NCBI GenBank assembly: GCA_964034945.1
Contig: OZ035963.1
Coordinates: forward strand, 47,728,032-47,792,031
DNA from: Chrysopilus asiliformis
Lineage: Eukaryota > Arthropoda > Insecta > Diptera > Rhagionidae
Length of the DNA: 64,000 nucleotides
Reading direction: 5' to 3'
Part shown: positions 55,170 through 64,000 of the stretch, piece by piece
Numbering within the stretch: the first letter of the stretch is position 1
Layout of the letters: each line of letters starts with the position of its first letter
Made by a program: the position numbers and the translations under genes
The notes under the pieces: model-generated
The model's input: only the letters and a program-made list of their open reading frames with translations
Told to the model about the DNA's origin: nothing
Databases searched by the model: none

Positions 55170-57570
55170 TTTTTTTTATAAATTTTTTTTTTTGCTTTTG
55201 ATACATTTACAATTATAAAATTAAAAGTTTGTATTGGAGAATTTTTTTTCAAACTTTTTGCTTATTTTTCTACTGCAGTATTATTTATTTTATTCTGGTA
55301 ATCCTTATCCGAGTGAATAAATTGCCATCATTTATTTGCATAAAAGATCATCCGATCTATTTATAGTCTATATCCGTATCTATACACATTGCCACTTTCA
55401 TTTTGTTTGGTATCAAATACACTGTCCCATAGCTCTTGATGTTTGATGATATAAGTTTTTCACTACAGTATCGTCATCAACGTTTGTTTATCTTTTTGTA
55501 CTACTGTCTATTTTGTATACGATTTGATGTATATAAAAAGCTTTCACTGTAACAATATCAGAAAAGATATACAAAAATTCTCATTCTATCTTTTATTCCA
55601 TATCCGAAAGACAAAAAACAAATACGAAAGCCGACGGAAAAAAATAATATGAAAACGGAAAAACTTCACCCTACATTATTCGGTCATAAAATATTCGTAC
55701 AGATTGATTGGATTACATAAATAGAAACAATTTATTTTCTCCACTTTTCTCTACATAGTATCCCAGGGTAATTTCAAATGACCATAAAAGAAGATATGGC
55801 TGAGCTTTTGAGATAAAAAAAAAACGTCCATTTGTGTATAGATACATTCAAAAAAGTCCAACAAAAATAAATTCGGTAGCAGAAGAGCAACCGACCGCCA
55901 CCACCATCGGTTACTAGTAAAAAATATCGTGTAGAGGGGTATGGTAGGAAAAGGATAGTCTCATTCCCCCGAAACCGAAGAAAATAAAATAAAATTTATA
56001 CATAAAATATACAGAAAAACGAACAAAAATTTGTACCATCAAAGAATGAAACAAATCTGACATCGGTGGAGGAGATCTTGTGTCATTCTCAATGGAACTT
56101 CACTCATTTCCCATTATTTGGAGAGTTTTCTGGATATTATTCATGGGATATTCGTCCATCTCAATCCAACTTGCGGACTGACTACTCCCCACAAAAAAAT
56201 ACCCAACTATACTCATCCTTAATTTTCGAGACGAACACACGAATATTCAGATCCAAATGCCAATGGATACATACATTTCGAACGGGCGCTGGCTATTGAG
56301 GGTGGTTTGAATTCAAGGACTCTTCGAGATTTTCCCCACTTAGCTAATTCGCCCATTCTCCTATATCGTCTTCCTCATCTCTTTCCGGCGTTTTTAGTTA
56401 TTTTTTACTCTGTGGTGGCCGTTATCCTGTACCATTGGATCTCCATACTAAAGAATACATTTAATATGTCCCGAGGTTTTATGCATATATTAGAGAAATT
56501 AAAAAATTGACCTCATAAATAAGATTCACCCAAAATCGTATTATTTCATTTCTTTTTGCAGATCTTCGAATATTTTACTTGTGGGAAGCTATATTAGCTT
56601 AGATGTACAAATATGGTAGAATATAAAAATATAGAGTAGTAAAATACGATTCACCCCTCCCTAATTCTAAACGGAATCCGGATAAATCGTACTTAAAGAG
56701 GGTTTTTTTTTCATGGTTAATATTTGAAAAGATCTTCTATATTTATTCATTCTTGTTATTACAATTGCTCGGTAATCTAATTTATTCAGTAATAAAAGTT
56801 TAAAAATGACTAGTAGATAAAACTACATTTTCGTGGATTATTACATATTATGGGTGTATATCTATATAAACGCGTATCTTATGTGCATTACATATTTCGA
56901 AAAACTTCTAAAGCCAGAAGAAACCTTCATAAGTTGTAATAAACGATTTATATGTTACTAGACTATGGACTCGTCATTGCCGGGTTAAAGTATTTTATTT
57001 ACATTTCAGAAATATGAAAAAAAAACTTCCAGAAATCACTTTATCTACAAAATTTGTATCATCAGCGGACTCGAAAACTCCTTAGTTAAAGTTTTCCCGA
57101 AAACAAATTTGAATTTCCCCGAAGATGAGACCTAACGCAATCTGTTTATCATCCTTAAAAACATTTTGCGGATAATTTGTAAAAAAAACTAGGAAATTTT
57201 CTTGCTTATTCTTGAATGACAGATAAAGTGTCAAATTTGTATTTACAAGTGTTTCTTAACAAGACTTGTAAATTATTGGCTTATTTCGTTTCACCTAATT
57301 CTGGGTATTACTAATTTGTAGTTGCACTTTACAAAAGTAAATTTGTGGGAATATTTCACATTTTGTTTCACCAAAAGCGATTTGTAGCCAAAAGCCATTT
57401 ACAAATTATAAATTTGTCGAAAATTTGAGTTATTTGTGAGTCTACATTTCACCAAAAAAATTAAGATACAAATTTCGTGCAGTTTGAGAGAATATTTCGT
57501 GCAGTTTGAGAGAGAGAATATAAGTGAGAGTTCGTGTGTAATTACCCCTACAATTTTTTTGTTTTATTAG
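55170..57570. other. No recognisable gene
   Basis: AT-rich. Two short plus frames at 56066-56299 and 56307-56510 have no motif. A diverged ACTCGTCATTGCCGGGTTAA at 56969 looks like a decayed start of family D. A 17-bp word (AATATTTCGTGCAGTTTGAG type) is directly repeated near 57475-57515. Confidence 0.4.
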
Positions 57571-57576
57571 AAACTA

Positions 57577-58070
57577 GCTTGCATACCCGTCGTTACCGGG
57601 TTAAGTTTTTTTCAATTTTTTTTATGGTTTATGTTGGAGCTAAACTTTAGATCAATCGGCTCGGTAGTTTCCCCGCGAAAGGGTAACATAGAGGAAGAGG
57701 TAACTTTCGAGATCACTTTACCCCCTCCCCTTACTCCCCCCACCTATCAGGCTACTTTTTAATGGGTCTATGTCGGAGGGGCTCAACCTCCGACGAACAT
57801 CTATGCCAAATATCAGGCCAATCGGTTTAGTAGTTTCCCCGCGAAAGAGCGACATAGCGCAAAAACTAAGTTTTGAAATCACTTTACCTCCTCGCCTTAC
57901 TCCCCACACCCCTCGCGCTACTTTTCTGTATGCCTATGTTGGAACCAGAACTACCACAGACACTCATGCCAAATTTCAAGTCAATCGGTTCAGCCGTTTT
58001 TGCGTGAAAGAGGAACAGACAGACAGACAGAGAGACAGACAGACATCAACTCATTTTTATATATTAGTAT
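57577..58070 (+). repeat. Family D two-block dispersed repeat, copy 2
   Basis: CTAGCTTGCATACCCGTCGT to the GACAGACAGACAGAGAGACA run and CATTTTTATATATTAGTA. Same two-block layout as 11676-12147. Open frames on both strands are repeat-derived. Confidence 0.7.
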
Positions 58071-58079
58071 GATTATCGG

Positions 58080-58795
58080 AAAATGCCTACGACAAAGGCG
58101 ATGTAAGGCAAAGGAAGTAATTGTAATTAAAGGGCCACAAATAGCCCAAAATACTGGCAAAATATTAGTTGTGATCAACACAAAACTTTCCTTTGCAATA
58201 TTTAGTTTCCGAAAAAAAAAATGTAAAAAATAACATTTTTTCAAATATCTCGGAAATTGTTAATGATACGTAAAAACCGTAAAGGGGAAAAAATCAAGAA
58301 ACTTTATTTTTCTAGAATTCAGTCATACGCATTTTTTCTCAAAAGCTCATAATTTCCGAGAAATTTTCAAAAAACTTTATTTTTTTGAAATATGTTGAAA
58401 ACTGTTAGAGATACGTAAAAACAATTAAAGTAAAAAGTATGGAAAATTTTATTTCCTTTAAATTTGGTTATATGCATTTTATCATAAAAGCGCATAATTT
58501 TTAGAGATTTTCAAAAATTTAATCTGATTCAAATATAAACCGAGAACTTTTAGTGCGAACGTACACGCTTCTTCTCATCGCGGCGACTTTTATTCCTCAA
58601 AATGCCTTTCCGACGTACACGCTTCTTCACTTTTTAGTAGGAAAAACTTGTGTACAACAAGCGATCGCTCATGTGTGTGTGAATCTCATATATGTGTTGT
58701 ATTTCCAGCTCATTCCCCTACTAGCTAGCACCGAGGCAACATCAATTGCCAAAATAGAAACTGCCAACAATAGAAGAATAAGGACTGGTCATTTG
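58080..58795. other. No recognisable gene; short direct repeats
   Basis: Repeats of AAAAATTTTC/CTCGGAAATTG-type words, and a direct repeat of CGTACACGCTTCTTC at 58560-58574 and 58614-58628. The 82-codon plus frame 58553-58801 is unsupported. Confidence 0.35.
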
Positions 58796-58796
58796 A

Positions 58797-59006
58797 AATG
58801 AACATTTGTTTTGTTTTAGCTTTGCCTTTATCAGTCGTGAAAGTTTTTTTCTGTTAAACCTGAATTAGGTCCAGTGCAACTGTGGCACTTTCTGTTAAAC
58901 CTGAATTAGGTCCAGTGCAACTGTGGCACTGGACCTAATTCAGTTTTAACAAAAAAAAACTTTCACGACTGATAAACGCAAAGCTAAAACAAAACAAATG
59001 TTCATT
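58797..59006. repeat. Fold-back of ~210 bp with an internal duplication
   Basis: Outer arms AATGAACATTTGTTTTGTTT and complement, extending through TTATCAGTCGTGAAAG. The middle carries CCTGAATTAGGTCCAGTGCA twice in direct order and once inverted. The flanks share AGACTGGTCATTTG-like words on both sides (58780s and 59064), a possible imperfect duplication. Confidence 0.75.
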
Positions 59007-59009
59007 GCA

Positions 59010-59515
59010 TTTGAATCACAGTCGCAAACCATTCGCATTGTCAATGGAGAATCCACAATAAAAAGACTGGTCATTTGTTATTTACCTACCTACCTGAAAA
59101 AGAAAACTACCTGCAATTGGTATTTCACTATTTGCATTCAATTTTTATTTATTTGGAGTATGTTTACGAGTCGGTGGCTAAGCACCGACTGACTCAATGA
59201 AATTACGCACACATGTATGCTGACATGCTACACGAGCGACTCCGTTTGTGTGCGTAAAAGAAGACGTGAAGAACACGTTTCGAGTGACGACTTTTCCCCT
59301 TTTGTCGCACTCGTTTCTTTCCTACAATTTGGTGAGGCTGAGGCATGCTGAAGACTGAAAGTTGAATCGTGTACGCTCTCGCTTAGAGACACAAAAAACC
59401 GTTAGAGCAAAAAATGCTTAAAATTTTTTATCCTTTAAATTTTTTATATTGATTTTTTTCCCCAAAAGCGCATAGGTTTTGAGAAATTTTCAAAAAAAAA
59501 ATTATTTAGGAGGTA
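59010..59515. other. No recognisable gene
   Basis: Relatively GC-rich patch at 59170-59390 containing GAGTCGGTGGCTAAGCACCG (hairpin-forming CGGTG/CACCG) and repeated GCGTAAAA words. Nothing coding recognised. Confidence 0.35.
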
Positions 59516-59519
59516 CCCG

Positions 59520-59700
59520 TTATAGTTACCATTACTTTTCCAAAAGTTAATATAAAACTTCGAATTTCGTAAAATTCTTTGCGAAAAATCTCAAGTCGCT
59601 AAGTCAACGCGCTCTAGAGTTATTTAAGATACACACAGCGGACAGACCGATAGACCGGCAGACTGACCGACAGACCGGCAGACCAACAAAGAGCACACGC
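59520..59700 (-). repeat. GTCY-type repeat related to 18473-18665
   Basis: ACAGACCGATAGACCGGCAG run preceded by AAATCTCAAGTCGCTAAGTC. Probably the same family as the piece at 18473 in the other orientation. Confidence 0.4.
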
Positions 59701-60184
59701 CTCTACTAATAGACTATCGTCATCATGGAAAAACATCTTGGAACCGTTCCACCAAAATTGCATGCTTCAGTCCCATATTTGGGAAAACGGCATAGTGGCC
59801 AAATATAGAAGTCATTCCTATAAAAAAATTATAACTGTTTCCAATTTTTGGGGAACATTCCCTTTTGTAAGGGACTCAATCCTAAAATGAAAGGAATGAA
59901 TCCTATAAAATGTTGTTAGGTCTCCATTGATTATTGGACTCTCTCCTATATATATGCGCGACATTCTCATTTGAAATAGGATTCGTTCCTATAATTATAG
60001 CACCAAGTCCTATCCGAATAGGATTGACTGCTTTTTTTATTGGATTCTGGCCTATCTAAAAGGGACAGTCAAAAATTCGAGGTATCGAATATACGAGATT
60101 GGGAAGTTCGAGGGGTTTGAAAATATTCGAGATATCAAGCAGATCCCGTATAAAAATTATCATCCTCGGCGCTTCCGCTCTCGA

Positions 60185-60460
60185 AGAGCCTGGGCCTCCT
60201 CAATTGAGGTTTCATAATAATTTCTTCCCATTACATGGATTGCGAAACATGGATGAATTACAACATTTGTAAAGTTTTTTTTACGTTGCAACCCATCAAC
60301 AGCAGGGGCCGTGATAGCAATCTAGACCGAAGCGGCAACTATCACTACTCATTTCGTACAGCAAGTTGAGTGCACTTGAATCACAGCATGCCACAGTCGG
60401 GAATTGAACCACCGACCTTTGGAATACGGGCCAAGTACTTTACCACTTGGACTACGCTGG
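60185..60460 (-). mobile_element. tRNA-headed SINE, copy 2
   Basis: 276 bp, B-box GGTTCAATTCC on the minus strand (60400-60410) and A-box-like TAGTCCAAGTGG. Differs from copy 1 at only a few sites by eye (for example GCAGGGGCC versus GCAGAGGCC). Flanking sequences differ, so these are two independent insertions. Confidence 0.75.
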
Positions 60461-60464
60461 TATG

Positions 60465-62072
60465 AAAATGTCCTGTAATTAAAAAAAATGTCTCCGACCC
60501 AAGTGTTGTATTGTGGTAGTAGGCAGGTCCAAACTATATTGGAATATGTCCATTCGTCTCTCAGCCCTATTTACACAGTAATGATTCCACGAAAACTAGA
60601 ACTAGTTCCAATATATATGGAAGCCTTTGCTACAAAATGGTGGAACGAGTCATATAATCGCTTTCCCATATTTTAAAGGAACGTTTATTATGCGGATTTG
60701 TTTACGTGTACTAGTCACACCGATATTTACGGTTTAAAAATTCAATTAGATCGAATTTGATGGTGCAATTACCTTTGAGTAAAAGAAAATCTAACGCGGT
60801 GTCAATTCTTCATCTTCAATAAATTTTTGTGCACAATACAATAACAAACCACCCTCTCTTAGGAATTGACCTTTTTTGAAACGCTGACAAAATTCGTGGA
60901 ATGAGATGGTCTTTCTCTTGTGACCGAGACGGGGTGTATATGAAAGATATCCGCCCTTATTTCTAATTAACACCAGTCACCACTCATCCCCATAGGCTAT
61001 TAGCTATAGATAAATTCCAGAATCGTTAAGCAGGGACAATTATTCTTGTTACTCAGGGTATAGAACATGATTATTTTGTGCCAAAGATGTTGGTGAGCGT
61101 GAATGCGGATGTTTGCCCCCTCCCATTTCCCTTGGACCGCATCTGATAAATGACGAGATGTTTGCAGAATTAAGTGATTTTTTCATTTAATTTTTTTTTC
61201 TCCGTTATTTGGGGAATGGTGTATAAAAGTAGGTATCACTTTTTTTGTATTTAAAGAACTTTGTAATCATTGAGTATGGATAAGGGTGGTGGCCGATGTT
61301 CACCTTCTATACCATTCGTTGGTGGTGAAACATTATGGCGTAGGTTTTCCATATCCGTCGCGCGAAAATTCAAGATAATGGAGCCGCACGAACGTTTCGG
61401 CGGTTTAATTAAGAAAACGATTTAAAAAGCCTCACGATGGTCCACTGTAAAAAGGAAAGATCTATTGAATCCCAAAAATGGTTGACAGGAAAGGGGAAGA
61501 CAGGCTATGGACCGAACACAGCTGAGAAGAAATTTGGACTGTTGGGTGGTGACAGAGGAAAAAAAAATTAAAATCATTAAGTGAAAAATTTTTATGCGTG
61601 GACTTTGTCAATCTGCTTGAATTAAATATCACGTAGATATTTAGCCCCCATTCTTCATTTCTCACTCCCGTGAACCACCAGTTTATGGACAATAATAAGC
61701 TTGTCGTGCATTTACGATACAAGAAGTATTCTGGGGAAAATTACGATCCGACCGTCGACTTTCAGCAAATGGAGCAGATTTTCTTTTTTCCATTATCTTA
61801 TTTTATTATTGGACGTTAAGTGCTAATTGAAATTTAATGTAATAGTCAAAGAGCGATGGTCTAATGGCGTAATTTTTTCCCCAAAAACGTAATCAGTGAC
61901 ACGATTTCTGTCTTGTGTCATTCCTGTCAACATTTCCCCATTATAATATATCATCAATGATAATTTTTAATTTAAGTCGTGATCAAAATTATTAGCGGTG
62001 TTTTTTTTTTTTTGAATGGTAATTATTTTAATGTTTTGATTAATAAAATCATTATTAATTCACATGGAGATA
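60465..62072. other. No recognisable gene
   Basis: Small frames (60488-60676 +, 61462-61722 -) lack motifs and splice context. Upstream territory of gene C. Confidence 0.35.
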
Positions 62073-62076
62073 TTAG

Positions 62077-62326
62077 CACGTTCGTGACATCGTGTACCAC
62101 CAGTGGTACATGCATAGTGCAATCGATTTTTGAATATTCCCGACAGTCGTAAGTATAAAAACATAGTTTTAACATAAATTGTCAGTATTTTATGAAGTAA
62201 TATAAAAACACGCACCGTGTACCACCGATGGCGCACAACCGCCAGAAAACAAATCGCTAGTGTACCACCCGTGGTACACGATGTCCAAATGTAAAAAAAG
62301 TTGAAAAAGCAATTGTCACGAACGTG
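62077..62326. mobile_element. TTAA MITE with CACGTTCGTGAC ends
   Basis: Ends CACGTTCGTGACAT and TTGTCACGAACGTG. TTAA on the right (62327-62330), TTAG on the left (one change). Inside, GTGTACCACC(A/C)GTGGTACA is repeated. 250 bp, about 500 bp upstream of gene C. Confidence 0.75.
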
Positions 62327-62834
62327 TTAATTTACAAAACATTGTAAAACTTCTGGTCCTTTAAGCAACCCTTAAAATACATATGCAGCGCTATTACATA
62401 ATTGTAAAGCGATTCTCTAATAATTAAGAGAGTATCGTGTGTGTCTGTCGGTTTGTTTAAAATCATCCGAGTTTTTTTAAAGTTTTCAGCAATTTAGACC
62501 TTTTTTGGTCAAAAAAAATATCAATCTCAATATGTTTTTGGTTAAACAAAATCTCAATATGTTTCGGTAATTTCTAAAAATAGTCGAATAATTTAAAAAC
62601 AATTTCCTCAATCATGGTCCAATAAATCCTGTAAAAAGATCTACAGAGAGTGAAGGTTAATGAGATGGAAATGGAACATTAATCACTGAATGAAATTGTA
62701 ATTTTCAAAAGCAATCACTGTTTCATAATTTTAGTGACAACATATTTTTTTTGGTTTAGGTCTTAATACGAAAAACCTTATTAGTGTCTTATTAGTTTTG
62801 AGAAGCTTTACTTGAAAACCCCAACGTTTAACAA

Positions 62835-63426
62835 ATGAACTCGATTCTTACATCACTGGCACAATTAACAGTTTTGTGCACAGTAACAATTGCGCAGGTT
62901 TTTCAAAAAAAAAAAAGGTTTTTACTCATTTTAAACATGATTTTTTTAGTTTCGCAATTATGTGGTCTTATTAGACGATGTCCAATACTCAACAAATCCT
63001 GGATTCGCCAGCCTCAACATCACAATTAAGAATAAAATTTCGGTCGATATGGAGTTGAGGATTGTGCAGGAAGTCAAGGAACCCCTGATTCAAATGGATT
63101 TAGTGGTACTTTGTCGTGGCAGTAAAGTAAATCTCTTCAATCGGACTGTAAATTACTGTGAAATTGTTCGTTATATCGAAAAAGATCCTCTTGCTAAAGC
63201 ATTGATGGCTGAAGCGTTGAAAAAATCAAACATCTCTTTGGGTTGTCCACTTGAGCCACAGCTCTTTGTATCGAAAAATTATGAAATTCCCATTACTCAA
63301 TTCCCAGCATACATACCGAAATGCTTATTTAATGTTTCCTGTAATTTGGGCATGGTGAATAATAAGGGTGAGTTCGAAATGATTGCAAAATCAAAATATT
63401 CTGGACGAATTACTTCACAAAATTAA
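62835..63426 (+). CDS. DUF1091-family secreted protein (gene C), two exons
   Basis: Exons 62835-62897 and 62950-63426 with a 52-bp phase-0 intron (GTTTTT...TTTTTTTAG) give 179 residues. Exon 1 is a 21-codon signal peptide ending TIAQ. Exon 2 reads NPGFASLNITIKNKISVDME, IQMDLVVLCRG, first conserved cysteine at 91 (TVNYCEIV), second at 120 in LGCPLEPQLFVSKNY, then PITQFPAYIPKCLF. The 29-residue spacing between the pair matches gene A. Extra cysteines (CRG, KCLF, VSCN) differ from A and B. The intron donor GTTTTT is weak but the exon joins in frame. It lies 27 kb from gene B; the family layout suggests an old dispersed cluster. Function unknown beyond the family; secretion is inferred. Confidence 0.85.
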
Positions 63427-63429
63427 GTA

Positions 63430-63710
63430 AATTAAGATAAACTGTGAAATATTTCTGGAAAAAAAATCGAATGTTTGCAACATTGGGAGTGTTTTTTTTT
63501 ATTTTATTACATATGTCAGGAATGGCAGGGGATGATCTTTTCGGACCCAGAAAAACTCTGAATTAAACATGATATATTTAAAATAGAACTTTATTGATCT
63601 TTCTCGTCACACTTTCGTTCTTTTCTCGATCGGTCGACTCCCTGGCTTGCCAGATTAGCGTTTTCTCCTTGAGCGCTGTCAGATGCGATTTTTTCATGTG
63701 ACACATATAT
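63430..63710. other. 3' flank of gene C
   Basis: No canonical AATAAA within 100 bp of the stop; ATTAAA occurs at 63563. Nothing else recognised. Confidence 0.35.
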
Positions 63711-63715
63711 ATTTA

Positions 63716-63806
63716 CAGTCGCAGTTGAACTTCGATAGCCTGGAATTCCTTGATAACTCGAAGTTTATGCTGTTCCCTTCAGCTTCGAACTATCGAAGTT
63801 TTACTG
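63716..63806. mobile_element. Short pogo-like MITE
   Basis: 91 bp; ends CAGTCGCAGTTGAACTTCGATAG-type and complement CTATCGAAGTTTTACTG, TA at the left (63714-63715) and TT at the right. Ends resemble pogo/Tigger termini with GATAACTCGAAGTT inner repeats; a related scrap is near 60065-60115 (TTCGAGGTATCGAATATACG). Confidence 0.6.
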
Positions 63807-64000
63807 TTCAAACGTAACCCTCTACTGGCGTTATATGACATGCTTTTTTTAAATTCGCCATCAGCTAAAACATGTCACAAGCAAATATAAGTTTAATGCG
63901 CAGTGATCTTAATAAACACTAAAATTATAATTTTTAAAAAAGCAATGTTGCTAAGGAAATGCGTACAAGAAAAGCGAAAAAATCGTTTTTAGTAAGTATA

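Overview
The window is AT-rich, intron-bearing animal DNA, most probably from a fly (Diptera, likely a nematoceran such as a gnat or midge). The evidence is three two-exon genes of the insect-expanded DUF1091 family with 52-68 bp GT-AG introns, a tRNA-headed SINE, many mariner, Tc1, pogo, PIF/Harbinger and TTAA-type transposon remnants, and no bacterial gene organisation. The species assignment is inference.

Host genes are few. The convincing ones are three secreted DUF1091 proteins: 31969-32584 (+), 34998-35611 (-) and 62835-63426 (+). Each has a signal-peptide exon, a phase-0 intron and one large exon carrying a conserved cysteine pair. A fourth, broken DUF1091-like piece (28138-28458) lies between transposons. 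Other host-derived traces are a broken C-terminal guanylate-kinase fragment of a varicose/MPP-type MAGUK (30318-30583, -), a possible odorant-receptor remnant (10243-10700, -), and several coding-like segments with good splice signals but no recognised family. The best of these is 25116-25925 (-).

Region by region. 1-6.3 kb: monomer repeat, tRNA-SINE, MITEs, and a DUF4817-type mariner-like element with 203-bp inverted termini. 6.3-13.3 kb: GTCY-microsatellite repeats (family C), MITE family A, chemoreceptor trace, and a two-block diverged repeat (family D). 13.3-17.1 kb: a 5'-truncated LINE with a perfect 17-bp target duplication, and a mariner fragment split by two TTAA MITEs. 17-27 kb: nested MITEs, a pogo/Tigger start, and an unassigned spliced locus. 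26.8-30.7 kb: two inverted 1043-bp copies of family B and the MAGUK fragment. 30.7-35.6 kb: a DD34D mariner remnant and two DUF1091 genes. 36.2-46.8 kb: a 29-G tract, Harbinger and TTAA-type elements nested up to three deep, and a deleted mariner-like element. 46.8-58 kb: a fourth B copy inside a monomer-type repeat, a 245-bp palindrome, and a ~122-bp tandem array. 58-64 kb: a long fold-back, the second SINE copy, the third DUF1091 gene and a pogo-like MITE.

The main story is layered transposition. At least eight elements sit inside other elements, and their target duplications can be read directly (TA, TTA, TAA, ATT, TTAA, and variable 2-bp). Two non-autonomous families, A (CACTCAG ends) and B (CCCAAATAGCAT ends), leave 2-bp duplications that are not restricted to TA. 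They are the best candidates here for something not previously described.
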